In this document: positions 14,263 to 22,260 of the stretch, piece after piece | How the letters are laid out: the number at the start of each line of letters is the position of its first letter | How positions within the stretch are numbered: the first letter of the stretch is position 1 | Origin: Acetobacterium bakii | GTDB taxonomy: Bacteria > Bacillota > Clostridia > Eubacteriales > Eubacteriaceae | Direction of reading: 5' to 3' | Length of the DNA stretch: 33,951 bases | NCBI RefSeq assembly: GCF_001263355.1 | Contig: NZ_LGYO01000045.1 | Coordinates: 1-33,951, forward strand | Program-made: the position numbers and the translations under genes | Notes under the pieces: generated by a model | Told to the model about the DNA's origin: nothing | Databases searched by the model: none | The model's input: only the letters and a program-made list of their open reading frames with translations

Positions 14263-15725
14263 TGGAAAAAACATATGAGAAAAATAAATGGCCGATTCTA
14301 CTGATTGTTGTCATGTCTACCTTTATGGCAACCCTGGACAGCAGTATCGTCAATGTGGCACTGCCGCAGATGGCTCGGACCCTGGATGTAGATACATCTC
14401 AAATTCAACTGGTAGTGACCAGTTATTTAATTGTAATTGTGGGGATTATCCTCATTTTTGGGAAACTGGGGGATATGCTGGGTAAGACCAAAATCTTTAT
14501 TTTCGGAATTGCGCTGTTTACCCTTGGGTCGCTGCTGTGCGGCATTACCAGTGCGTTCCCGGTACTGATCGGCGCCCGGATTGTTCAGGGCGTCGGTGCC
14601 GCCGCAACCATGGCTAACAATCAGGGCATTATTACCCAGGTTTTTCCGGCCTCTGAGCGCGGCAAGGCACTGGGTTTAACCGGCACATCGGTGGCCCTGG
14701 GTTCACTGGTTGGCCCCGGTCTGGGGGGCATTATTGTCGGTGCTTCCAGTTGGGAGTATATCTTTCTGATCAATGTCCCGGTCGGGATTGTTGTCTTATT
14801 CTTTGCCGTAAAGTTGCTGCCGAAAAGCAATAAAAAAGCAGCCGGTAGGCTTGATCTCCTGGGGGCAGCGCTGTTTATGCTCAGTATCGTGCCATTGTTT
14901 GTGGCGCTGGGCCAGGTACCAAGTCTGGGCTTTGCCAATCCGTTGATTCTGACCAGCTTTATGGTGTCGATGGTATCATTTATCGCTTTCATACTGGTTG
15001 AGCAAAAACGCGAAAACCCGTTGATCCCATTGGATATTTTTAAGAATAAGCTGTTTTCGCTGAGCATATTTTGTGCCTTTATTACCTTTGTCGGGCTCTT
15101 TTGCAACAGCATTATTCAGCCGTTCTATCTTCAGGATATCATGGTTTATTCACCGGAGCAGGCGGGTTTGATCATGATGATTTTCCCATTGATTCTAGCG
15201 GTGCTGGCACCGGTCAGTGGTCATGTATCCGACAAAATCGGATCCGAAATGTTAACCTTCATCGGTCTGCTGCTCATCAGTCTGGGTTTGTTCCTGATGT
15301 CAACTCTCACCGAACAGTCGCCCCTGATGACCATGGTTGTCTTCATTGTCGTCTTATCGGTGGGCATGGGCTTGTTTCAATCCCCTAATAATTCAATGAT
15401 CATGTCAACCGTGGGAAGACATCAGCTGGGGATTGCCGGGAGCATCAATGCCCTGGTACGAAATATGGGCATGGTTTGTGGGATTGCCTTGGCCACCACC
15501 CTGCTGTACGGCAGCATGAGTTCAGATCTGGGCTATCGGGTGACGGATTATGTGGCCGGCCAAAATGCAGCCTTCATCAACGGCATGAGAATCGTCTATA
15601 TCACAGCAGGGGTGATCTGTCTTTTTGGAGCGGGATTAACCTTGCTGCGACTCATGGGGAAAAAAACACGAACCCTGGATGAAGCCTTGCTTCAAGAAAA
15701 TAAAATGGGCAACCGTAAGGAATAA
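14262..15725 (+). CDS. MFS drug efflux transporter, DHA2 (EmrB/QacA) family
   Basis: A 487-residue membrane protein with about 14 hydrophobic segments. The first helix carries the DHA2 hallmark TFMATLDSSIVNVALPQMA. GARIVQGVGAAATMANNQGI and GLTGTSVALGSLVGPGLGG are the motif B/C regions of proton-driven antiporters. The start is the ATG at 14262 overlapping the MarR stop codon; AAGAGGA lies just upstream. It probably exports toxic organic compounds using proton or sodium motive force. The substrate cannot be read from sequence. Confidence 0.93.
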   Translation: MEKTYEKNKWPILLIVVMSTFMATLDSSIVNVALPQMARTLDVDTSQIQLVVTSYLIVIVGIILIFGKLGDMLGKTKIFIFGIALFTLGSLLCGITSAFPVLIGARIVQGVGAAATMANNQGIITQVFPASERGKALGLTGTSVALGSLVGPGLGGIIVGASSWEYIFLINVPVGIVVLFFAVKLLPKSNKKAAGRLDLLGAALFMLSIVPLFVALGQVPSLGFANPLILTSFMVSMVSFIAFILVEQKRENPLIPLDIFKNKLFSLSIFCAFITFVGLFCNSIIQPFYLQDIMVYSPEQAGLIMMIFPLILAVLAPVSGHVSDKIGSEMLTFIGLLLISLGLFLMSTLTEQSPLMTMVVFIVVLSVGMGLFQSPNNSMIMSTVGRHQLGIAGSINALVRNMGMVCGIALATTLLYGSMSSDLGYRVTDYVAGQNAAFINGMRIVYITAGVICLFGAGLTLLRLMGKKTRTLDEALLQENKMGNRKE

Positions 15726-15762
15726 CTAAGCATAAAAATTGATTGATGGATACAAAATAAGC

Positions 15763-15791
15763 TTGACAAGCGGGATTGATTCGTTTATGAT
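15763..15791 (+). promoter_or_regulatory. Promoter of the leuA T-box leader
   Basis: TTGACA at 15763-15768 and TATGAT at 15786-15791 with 17-nt spacing. Transcription should start near 15798, just before the first T-box stem. Confidence 0.85.
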
Positions 15792-16043
15792 AAATAAAAT
15801 ATAAAAAAGACGTTGATGAGGAATAGTAGTTGTTGGATGATTTTCAGAGATCTGCTGGTCGGTGTGAAGCAGAAATTAAAAAATGACGAACTCACCTCTA
15901 AGTTGCTTGCTGAAATTACGCCGATAAAATAAGGTGAAAGAGTAGGTTAAGACGGAAACCCACCGTTACAAGGGATGGATATCGGTTTTATTAAACCCGT
16001 ATTGAAGACAAACCGTATAAAATAGAGTGGTATAGCAGATTTT

Positions 16044-16075
16044 CGTCTGTCTCGTTTGAGACAGGCGTTTTTTTA
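16044..16075 (+). terminator. First T-box terminator
   Basis: CGTCTGTCTC (16044-16053), loop GTTT, GAGACAGGCG (16058-16067), then TTTTTTT. One G-U pair. It belongs to the first, degenerate T-box module. Confidence 0.85.
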
Positions 16076-16160
16076 TACAAAAATAGTTTTCATGGGAAGA
16101 ATAAAGGGTATCGAGAAAGTGCATACAGTTAGCCTGTATGAATAAGAGTGGTACCGCGGA

Positions 16161-16206
16161 AAGCTCCCTTTTCGTCTCTGGCAGAGATGAAGAGGGAGCT
16201 TTTTTT
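16161..16206 (+). terminator. Second T-box terminator
   Basis: AAGCTCCCTTTT (16161-16172) pairs with AAGAGGGAGCTT (from 16190), with an inner CGTCTCT/AGAGATG stem, followed by a T-run. It lies about 15 nt before the leuA ribosome binding site. Confidence 0.9.
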
Positions 16207-16234
16207 ACTCAAAATTCATATAAGGAGAAAGATT

Positions 16235-17788
16235 ATGTCAAGAAAAATTTATGTGTTCGACACAACGTTGAGAGATGGGGAACAGGTACCGGGAGCCAAG
16301 CTCAATCTGGCTGAAAAACTGGCTGTCGCCGAGCAGCTTGCAAAAATGAAGGTGGATATGATGGAGGTGGGATTCCCTTCATCTTCCCAGGGCGATTTTG
16401 AGGCAGTTCGAGCCATCAGCCGTAAAATTGGCAAGGACGTCTGGATTGCGGCCCTGGGGCGGGCGGTAGAATCCGATATTGACTGCATTTATGAGAGTAT
16501 TCGGGAAGCCGAAAATCCCCTGATTCATATTGTATTGGGGTCGTCAGAGGTTCATGTATCGAAGAAATTCAGAAAGACCCCCCAACAGGTGATCGATATG
16601 GGTGTGGGTGCGGTTAAATATGCCCGCCGCTTGCTGCCCCAGGTCCAGTATTCCCTGGAAGATGCCAGTCGTTCGGAATTTGAGTATCTCTGGCAGACCA
16701 TTGAGGCAGTGGTAAAAGCTGGTGCCACCATCATTAACGTGCCGGATACTGTCGGTTTTGCCATTCCTGATGAATTCGGGAAATTGATCTATCGGATCAA
16801 TGATCGGCTCAAAAACCTCGACCCCAAGGTGCTGCTCAGTGTGCATTGCCATAATGACACCGGTTTGGCCACGGCCAATACCCTGGCAGCCGTGAAAAAC
16901 GGTGCCGATAAGGTGGAATGTACCATTAATGGCATTGGCGAACGAGCCGGGAATACCGCTTTGGAGGAAGTGGTCATGGGGATTTCGCTTCATGAAGCCT
17001 ATTATGGCGGACACACTACGGTGGATACCCGGCAAATCTATGAAACCTCCCGGATGGTCAGTGCCACCATGGGCTTGGATATTCAGGTGAACAAGGCCAT
17101 TACCGGGGAAAACGCCTTTGCCCATTCCTCGGGCATCCATCAGGACGGGCTGCTCAAATCAAAGGATGTCTATGAAATTATGGATCCGGAAACCATTGGC
17201 GCACCAGCCATGGAAATTGTTCTCACCGCCAGATCCGGCCGGCATGCTTTTATGCACATTACCCGGCAATTGGGTTTTGATATACCCGAGGAATCCATGG
17301 GAGAAATCTATCAACAGTTTCTGGCGATGGCGGATGCAAAAAAAGAAATTTACGACAATGACGTGTTGACCCTGCTCAAAAACAGTACAATCCCCAGCAG
17401 CGGCAATAACCCGCAACTATGGCAACTGATCAATTATGAGATGACAGTGGCCCGCGGTTTGCCCTCGGCAACGGTGACGCTGGCCAAAGGGGACAAAGAA
17501 GTGGTGACGCGGCAAACGGGGTCAGGTGTCATTGATGCCCTCTATGGGGCAATTATGGAAGCCGTCGATGCGCCAATGGAACTCATCGATTACCGGATCA
17601 ATAGCCTAAGCCGGGGAAAAGGAAGTCTGGGGAAGGTCACCACCCAAATCCGATGTGATGACCAGTTATTCGCGGGGAAGGCCATCGAACAGGATGTGAT
17701 GCGTGCCAGTGCCCTAGCTCTTATTAATGCCATAAATAAAATGGTGCTGGAACAGGCCTTCGGGTATCAGCAGGAAGCTTTGCATTAA
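16235..17788 (+). CDS. leuA: 2-isopropylmalate synthase
   Basis: Condenses acetyl-CoA with 2-oxoisovalerate, the first committed step of leucine synthesis, in the cytoplasm. The 517-residue length is normal. The TIM-barrel catalytic domain opens with FDTTLRDGEQVPGA (R12, D13), and the metal ligands lie in HCHNDTGLA; NGIGERAGNTALEE is the family signature. The C-terminal LeuA allosteric domain (about 385-515) carries the leucine-feedback fold. The ATG at 16235 follows AAGGAGA; the frame is open upstream only through the leader terminator. The leucine specifier in the leader supports leuA over the related citramalate and homocitrate synthases. No other leu genes follow; the next gene is convergent with a 4-nt gap. 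Confidence 0.95.
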   Translation: MSRKIYVFDTTLRDGEQVPGAKLNLAEKLAVAEQLAKMKVDMMEVGFPSSSQGDFEAVRAISRKIGKDVWIAALGRAVESDIDCIYESIREAENPLIHIVLGSSEVHVSKKFRKTPQQVIDMGVGAVKYARRLLPQVQYSLEDASRSEFEYLWQTIEAVVKAGATIINVPDTVGFAIPDEFGKLIYRINDRLKNLDPKVLLSVHCHNDTGLATANTLAAVKNGADKVECTINGIGERAGNTALEEVVMGISLHEAYYGGHTTVDTRQIYETSRMVSATMGLDIQVNKAITGENAFAHSSGIHQDGLLKSKDVYEIMDPETIGAPAMEIVLTARSGRHAFMHITRQLGFDIPEESMGEIYQQFLAMADAKKEIYDNDVLTLLKNSTIPSSGNNPQLWQLINYEMTVARGLPSATVTLAKGDKEVVTRQTGSGVIDALYGAIMEAVDAPMELIDYRINSLSRGKGSLGKVTTQIRCDDQLFAGKAIEQDVMRASALALINAINKMVLEQAFGYQQEALH

Positions 17789-17792
17789 CAGA

Positions 17793-18185
17793 TCAGGATA
17801 ATGCGGGGAAGAATTTTGCGAACAGATAAAGGCCATCAGCGCCGGCAGTCACTTCGTGTTCAATGCCGGCAGGCATAATGGAGAGCGTGCCCGGTTCATA
17901 GGGGATGTTCGTTCCAGAATTAATGCATGTTCCGGAACCGCCAATCACTTCATGGGTCTCCAATTGCTTTTCGTGGATATGATTCAGAATGCTTTTATTC
18001 GGCGCAATTCTCACAAGATGATAACTGAACAGTCCGTTCGTATCCTGGGCGGTGACAATGTGTTTTAATTCCACCCCTTCAAATGCGGGATGCGGCATCC
18101 AGGGAAGACCGCTGAATTCTTTTGTGCAATTCGGAACCGCCAAGACGCCGTTGTTAAAGTTTAGAAAAGTTTCTGATGGGTTCAT
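17793..18185 (-). CDS. Cupin-domain protein
   Basis: A 130-residue single-domain cupin. The first metal motif is HIHEKQLETHE (H69, H71 and a following acidic residue) and the second is PAGIEHEV (H110), so a divalent metal site is probably intact. GGSGTCINSGTNIPYEPGTL is the typical cupin turn. The start ATG follows GAGG. It lies 104 nt downstream of the AraC regulator gene on the same strand and is probably its target or partner. The substrate is unknown; small cupins of this type include isomerases and sugar-binding proteins. Confidence 0.8.
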   Translation of the reverse strand: MNPSETFLNFNNGVLAVPNCTKEFSGLPWMPHPAFEGVELKHIVTAQDTNGLFSYHLVRIAPNKSILNHIHEKQLETHEVIGGSGTCINSGTNIPYEPGTLSIMPAGIEHEVTAGADGLYLFAKFFPALS

Positions 18186-18289
18186 TTGAAATACCTCGCT
18201 TTATTTTAGGATGCACTAATTAATTAGTAAGTGCTTGCTAAAATAAATATATCAGAGCCAGCGCTCAGACGATTGTAAAAAATTGCCCA

Positions 18290-19030
18290 TTAATCCAGGG
18301 TTTCCAGTGAATCGATATATTCGGTCGGTGTTATGCCCACTATTTTTTTGAAATATTTAATAAAATGGCTCTGATCATAGAATCCCATTGCCAGTGCAGT
18401 TTCGGTAACCGCTGATCCGTTTTGGAGAAGATGCTGGGCTTTTCTGATCCGATTCTGGATCTGAAAACGATGGGGCGACAAACCAATGGTTTTTTTGAAT
18501 TCCCGGATCAGATAATACTTGCTGACAAATATCTTCTGAGATAAGGCATCCAAGGTTATATCATCTTCTGGCCGGGCTTCGATAAAATTTTTTGTTTCAG
18601 AAATGATTTCGGCATAGTCATAATCAGGTTTGCTGTACATATCATACACCAGCTCCAGGGCATCTGAAAAGGCTTCAACCTGGAGATGGGTGAGAACGCC
18701 ATCGCAAACCAAGCGGCCAGCAAGGTCGCTTAAAAGTGCTTTCCCATCCTTAAAATCATAGGTGTCCAGAAATTCAGTACCAATGCATAAAGTTACAATG
18801 GAATAGTGCTCAGAAGTAGGGACGAGGGAATGAACCATATACGGAGGGATAATGAACAAATCATCATCGGTGAATTGATACGCAATGTTTTCTTTATTCA
18901 AAACGACGCTGCCTTTAAGGAGCAAGCCAACAGCATAAATTGAAATGTGATTGTGGCGCTCAAAAGAAAGGCTGGAATTGTCTAAAAACGCAAATTCGAT
19001 TTTATGTTTATCACACTTGTAATATTTCAT
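18290..19030 (-). CDS. AraC family transcriptional regulator
   Basis: A 246-residue regulator. Residues 1-140 form a cupin-like ligand-binding domain (the segment DDLFIIPPYMVHSLVPTSEH is typical). Two helix-turn-helix units occupy about 150-245: ITLDALSQKIFVSKYYLIRE and VTETALAMGFYDQSHFIKYF, with KKIVGITPTEYI at the end. The ATG at 19030 with GGGTGA upstream is preferred; an in-frame GTG lies 12 nt before it. The cupin gene follows on the same strand. The inducer is unknown. Confidence 0.92.
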   Translation of the reverse strand: MKYYKCDKHKIEFAFLDNSSLSFERHNHISIYAVGLLLKGSVVLNKENIAYQFTDDDLFIIPPYMVHSLVPTSEHYSIVTLCIGTEFLDTYDFKDGKALLSDLAGRLVCDGVLTHLQVEAFSDALELVYDMYSKPDYDYAEIISETKNFIEARPEDDITLDALSQKIFVSKYYLIREFKKTIGLSPHRFQIQNRIRKAQHLLQNGSAVTETALAMGFYDQSHFIKYFKKIVGITPTEYIDSLETLD

Positions 19031-19104
19031 TGATTCACCCACTGCAATTTATTATAGGAATATTTTTACCTGGCTTTTCCGGAATACTGAGATGATGCAA
19101 CTGC

Positions 19105-19142
19105 TGATAGAATACGATTGTTTCAACAATTGTATTCTATCA
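19105..19142. repeat. 18-bp inverted repeat with 2-nt centre
   Basis: TGATAGAATACGATTGTT, TC, then AACAATTGTATTCTATCA, complementary except for one G-T position. It lies between the isochorismatase stop codon and the AraC start, 75 nt before the latter. Neither strand has a downstream U-tract, so it may be an operator, a processed hairpin or a decayed terminator. Confidence 0.55.
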
Positions 19143-19200
19143 AAAAAAGGAAGCACAGTGTAATTATAATTCAGAATTTTTCTGGGCTGCTCTGTGAGTT

Positions 19201-19752
19201 TTATGAATCAGATTTGATAAAATCTGCTGTAGTTTTCACAGCAGCAAAAGCAATATGCAATGCAGCCATAAAAGCAGCGTGGACAACAGCAGCAGGAATA
19301 GAGGCGTTTTCCCACACTAAATCTCTGGTGGTACAGGCGTCACTCAATAATTCAATTTCATAGCCCAGTCCCTTTGCCGAACGTACCGTTGTGTCAACAC
19401 ACATATGACTCATCATGCCGCAGATCACTAATTGTTTGATTTCCAATTCCTTCAGGCGCAGCAGCAAATCCGTATTAAAAAAACTATCCGGCGTGTTTTT
19501 GATGATTATCTTTTCGCCGGGAAGGGGAGCGACCATTGCGTTGATATGAATACCCTCCGTTCCAGAAATAAAAAAGAATGCATCCTCCCTCGTATTGATA
19601 TGTTGAACGTGAAAGACGGGAAGAGCTTTATTCCTGAAGAAGTCCAGAGCTTTTTTGGCGTTAAGTGCCGTTTCTTCCGGATGATTAAGCTCAAACCGCC
19701 CGCCCTTAAAATAATCGTTTTGCACATCGATTAATATTAATGCTTTGTCCAT
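19201..19752 (-). CDS. Isochorismatase-like cysteine hydrolase
   Basis: A 183-residue member of the isochorismatase/nicotinamidase fold. The catalytic triad is visible as D9 (LILIDVQNDY), K85 (IKNTPDSFF) and C118 (SHMCVDTTVRSA), with the cis-peptide ICGMMSHMC segment. FKGGRFEL is typical of this family. The ATG has AAGGAGG upstream. Members hydrolyse amides or vinyl ethers of small molecules; the substrate is not predictable here. The HxlR regulator gene lies 95 nt upstream on the same strand and may control it. Confidence 0.9.
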   Translation of the reverse strand: MDKALILIDVQNDYFKGGRFELNHPEETALNAKKALDFFRNKALPVFHVQHINTREDAFFFISGTEGIHINAMVAPLPGEKIIIKNTPDSFFNTDLLLRLKELEIKQLVICGMMSHMCVDTTVRSAKGLGYEIELLSDACTTRDLVWENASIPAAVVHAAFMAALHIAFAAVKTTADFIKSDS

Positions 19753-19804
19753 GTTGAACCTCCTTGTTTTTTACAGTATAATTCATATTTTCCAAGAGGT
19801 AAAT

Positions 19805-19824
19805 TACCCACTTTTTTGTGGGTA
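19805..19824. promoter_or_regulatory. Inverted repeat upstream of the isochorismatase-like gene
   Basis: TACCCAC-TTTTTT-GTGGGTA is a 7-bp inverted repeat 53 nt upstream of the hydrolase start codon and 24 nt after the HxlR stop codon. It may be an HxlR operator, or a weak terminator of the HxlR gene. Confidence 0.35.
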
Positions 19825-19847
19825 TGGATGAAAGTGAAGTGCGACTA

Positions 19848-20213
19848 TTATTTGGGGTAACAGATTCCCTTCTGATCTAAAATTTCGGTCGGTCGGTGCT
19901 CGACCATGTACTCAATGCCAATTTCCTGCATAATTACAACGGCCTTGAGTATGCGTTGGCCCCTTTCGGTCAGGTAATAATCAACATGAAGCGGATAACC
20001 CTGAGCATTGATTTTGTCAACAAGGCCAAAATGCCGAAGCTCGTTTAATTGCTGCAACAGCATTTTTTGACTAATCCCTTCAATGCTTTTCTCCAGTTGC
20101 GACAGCGATACAGAACCCGATCGCATTTGAAAAATGATGATGGTTTTCCATTTACCTTTGATAATGTCATGGACAATCTCAAGTGGGCAGGTATAGTCGT
20201 TGCGGATTTTCAT
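19848..20213 (-). CDS. HxlR family transcriptional regulator
   Basis: A 121-residue winged-helix regulator. The opening YTCPLEIVHDIIKGKWKTII carries the conserved cysteine (C9) and KGKW segment of HxlR proteins. SLSQLEKSIEGISQKMLLQQ is the recognition region, and LHVDYYLTERGQRI is the wing and dimer region. The ATG has GGGAG upstream. Redox or aldehyde sensing through the cysteine is known for some relatives. It precedes the isochorismatase-like gene on the same strand. Confidence 0.92.
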   Translation of the reverse strand: MKIRNDYTCPLEIVHDIIKGKWKTIIIFQMRSGSVSLSQLEKSIEGISQKMLLQQLNELRHFGLVDKINAQGYPLHVDYYLTERGQRILKAVVIMQEIGIEYMVEHRPTEILDQKGICYPK

Positions 20214-20319
20214 TTAGATCTCCCTTAATCGAAGAATAAAGTTTTTGTCTTATTATCATTTAACATCATTGAGGAACGGTTAAATGTTAATGGCGGCGTC
20301 GCTGATATAGCTTTTGTCT

Positions 20320-20730
20320 TTAATGATTGCAAACATTGATTATTTCGGCTGAATATTTTTCGGCAATTGCATCTGCCATGATTTTTATTTTTGACAAGTC
20401 AATGTTTGATGGATTGCCGCAATAGCCCAGCGGTGTAATGCCTTTTGCAATTTCGCCGCCTTTAATCCATTGTTTTAAATCGGCGAAGGTCAGGTTGGTT
20501 GGTTTTAAAGCTTTGGCATTCTCAGTATTTACCAGATTTGGGTAGGAAAGTGCCATCCAGCTTGTTTCTGTGGCTCCGGCGTGAATATCGATAACGTTGC
20601 TTTCAAGATTGGCTTTATTGGGATCTAATTCGATGTTTACTAAATAAGAAGCGTCTTTATTTAAATCCATTCGCGCAATTAAATTCGTACCGTTCAAATT
20701 TTCTATGATATCAGCGTAATGGGATTTCAT
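20320..20730 (-). pseudogene. C-terminal fragment of a creatininase-family amidohydrolase
   Basis: 136 residues that match only the later part of creatininase-family enzymes, which are normally about 240-260 residues. The retained signature is DIHAGATETSWMALSYPNLV (the HAGxxET motif with the catalytic histidine), followed by the GYCGNPSN-type turn and the C-terminal helix. The N-terminal half with the metal-binding E/H/D residues and the HGGN motif is absent. There is no Shine-Dalgarno before the first ATG, which lies 3 nt after the truncated MerR frame. It is best read as a remnant; the frame stays open, so the loss may be recent. Confidence 0.65.
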
Positions 20731-20733
20731 GAT

Positions 20734-21078
20734 TTAGATTTTTTTAAGTTTGTCAGAAAGCAGGGTTATTTCATTTTCGATACTCGCTTCTTGTGTCCCT
20801 AAAAGATGCTTTAAATTGTCAAAAATAGTTAAAGGGGTATCTTGATTGTAAAAGGTGCTGATGTCTTCCAGTGAAATACCCAATTCCAGTAATTGTTTGA
20901 TTGCGGTTAGTCGAGTAATTTGCGATTTTTTATAAAAACGGTAATTATTATTTTGATTGACCAGTGCCGGTTTTAACAGACCTAATTGATCATAATAACG
21001 TAAAGTTTTATGAGAGACTTTACATATTTTAACGAGCTCGCCTATACTCAACAGAGTATCATTGTTCAAGTTCACCAC
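20734..21078 (-). CDS. MerR family regulator, truncated
   Basis: 114 residues with a complete MerR DNA-binding domain (LLSIGELVKICKVSHKTLRY and YDQLGLLKPA, then NYRFYKKSQITRLTAIKQLL) and the start of the coiled-coil dimer helix (to KLKKI). Multidrug-type MerR proteins such as BltR/BmrR continue for about 150 residues with an effector domain, which is missing. Immediately after the stop codon comes a headless creatininase frame, suggesting a deletion joined two genes. Short MerR proteins can be functional, so activity cannot be excluded. Confidence 0.75.
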   Translation of the reverse strand: MVNLNNDTLLSIGELVKICKVSHKTLRYYDQLGLLKPALVNQNNNYRFYKKSQITRLTAIKQLLELGISLEDISTFYNQDTPLTIFDNLKHLLGTQEASIENEITLLSDKLKKI

Positions 21079-21143
21079 TCCTATTTTTTATTTCTTTAAT
21101 CAGCATTAAAGCATGACATTAAACGGGCCGGAATACCTATGTG

Positions 21144-21172
21144 TTGTGCATTAAATGCAAATGTATTATAAT
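21144..21172 (+). promoter_or_regulatory. Promoter of the small membrane-protein gene
   Basis: TTGTGC at 21144-21149 and TATAAT at 21167-21172 with 17-nt spacing. The small palindrome TGCATTAAATGCA (21147-21159) lies in the spacer and might be an operator. Confidence 0.55.
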
Positions 21173-21226
21173 CAGGCAAAAGACTTTAAAATAGTTTTAA
21201 CAAAAGAGAGAAGAGGTGCTGTAAAA

Positions 21227-21616
21227 ATGAGTTTTACCGGTGATCAGCTTTTAAAAATTATTATTCCATTATTGAGCCTAGTGGTGGGAGTTCTGTCTTT
21301 CGTTTACCACATGCAATATAAAAAGCGATTGGCAGGGAATGTTATACAGGGAGCGACGGCAAAAAGATTCAAGGATCAGTTTAATATTTTGGGGATTCTT
21401 TATATTCTCATCGCCTTGCTGGTAATTCTGGACTCCTATGCGACCATGGGTCCGATGTCGTTGATCATCGTATTTATAGCCGCCGGTGGGGGCATATACA
21501 ACTTAGTGATTATTAATAAAAAAGAAGTGTTTGACTTATCGGACATTAATTTTTTGAAGTGGAACAGCATTATCTTGCTGTTCATCGCAGTAATTTATCT
21601 GATGTCAATATTTTAA
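21227..21616 (+). CDS. Small membrane protein of unknown function
   Basis: 129 residues with three hydrophobic segments: about residues 9-27 (IIIPLLSLVVGVLSFVYHM), 52-85 (two closely spaced stretches around ILYILIALLVIL and MSLIIVFIAAGGGIYNLVII) and 109-129 (SIILLFIAVIYLMSIF). No known domain was recognised. The ATG at 21227 is chosen because AGAGGTG lies upstream; the frame is open further back without a ribosome site. A 5-prime-truncated second copy sits at 29471-29696, so this family has duplicated locally. It is divergent from the truncated MerR gene. Confidence 0.7.
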   Translation: MSFTGDQLLKIIIPLLSLVVGVLSFVYHMQYKKRLAGNVIQGATAKRFKDQFNILGILYILIALLVILDSYATMGPMSLIIVFIAAGGGIYNLVIINKKEVFDLSDINFLKWNSIILLFIAVIYLMSIF

Positions 21617-21745
21617 GAAATACGTCTGTCAGAGTCAAATCCGATAAAGATGATGTAAACGGCAAGGACAATTTAATTATGGGATACTGGCACTCCGCTA
21701 TGATTTTTCAATATTCCTGCATATAGGGCATGGGTAATAAAATAT

Positions 21746-22255
21746 TTATTCCGTTTGATCAAGGTTTTCCAAATTAAGAATTGCTAATAATCTTTCGACA
21801 ACCTCTTTTGGAAAACCTTCGGGCTGATCGGTGTCAAGCAATAACTTAAGGAAGTCCTGCACGTTCTGGCTCTGCGGAAGCATATAGCCTGATTCACGGA
21901 TAAGATCTTCAGCCATAAGTTGATTTGATATACATAATACCTGGGCAAGTTGTTTCAGAACAGGATTATCTGTATTTTTTTCAATATATGCAGCAATCTG
22001 TTCTTGTTTCACCTTACTTTCAGCTAAAGATAACAGTGTTTTCTTAACAGTATCTGTTTTTCTCTGCTGAGCGGGAAATGCCGCAGGAATTAGTGAAATC
22101 GCATGGGAGGGGCAAGCATCGATACATATTCGGCATCCGTCCAGACATCTGGAAGCATCAATTTGACCTGTTTCCGTATCAGTTGCTCCTGTTGGACAAA
22201 CATATAAGCAAAGACAATCTTTTGTGCATAGATTTATATTTCTAATTGCATGCAT
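21746..22255 (-). CDS. Ferredoxin-like 4Fe-4S protein with helical C-terminus
   Basis: 169 residues. The first 50 carry two cysteine groups: C10, C14, C16, C20 and C37, C41, C44, C48. The spacing (CX3CXCX3CP and CX3CX2CX3CP) departs from the usual CX2CX2CX3CP, but the CP endings and overall layout indicate two iron-sulfur clusters. Residues about 70-165 are helical with no recognised domain. The gene starts 5 nt after the double-rubredoxin gene, so the two proteins are co-expressed and probably exchange electrons, plausibly in oxidative-stress defence. Confidence 0.75.
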   Translation of the reverse strand: MHAIRNINLCTKDCLCLYVCPTGATDTETGQIDASRCLDGCRICIDACPSHAISLIPAAFPAQQRKTDTVKKTLLSLAESKVKQEQIAAYIEKNTDNPVLKQLAQVLCISNQLMAEDLIRESGYMLPQSQNVQDFLKLLLDTDQPEGFPKEVVERLLAILNLENLDQTE

Positions 22256-22260
22256 TTTTT

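Larger units (their letters stand above)
15798..16206 (+). promoter_or_regulatory. Leucine T-box leader with two antiterminator/terminator modules
   Basis: The leader begins with the T-box stem I signature (TTGATGAGGAATAGTAG near 15813, and the CAGAGATCTG...GGTGTGAAGCAG distal part at 15845-15872). The specifier is CTC (Leu) at 15891-15893 in GAACTCACC. A first T-box-like sequence, AGAGTGGTATAGCAG, lies at 16024-16038 and a canonical one, AGAGTGGTACCGCGG, at 16145-16159. Each is followed by TTTTCGTCT and a terminator. TGGT in both fits the acceptor end ACCA of tRNA-Leu. Only one stem I is seen. Uncharged tRNA-Leu should prevent termination and turn on leuA. Confidence 0.88.
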
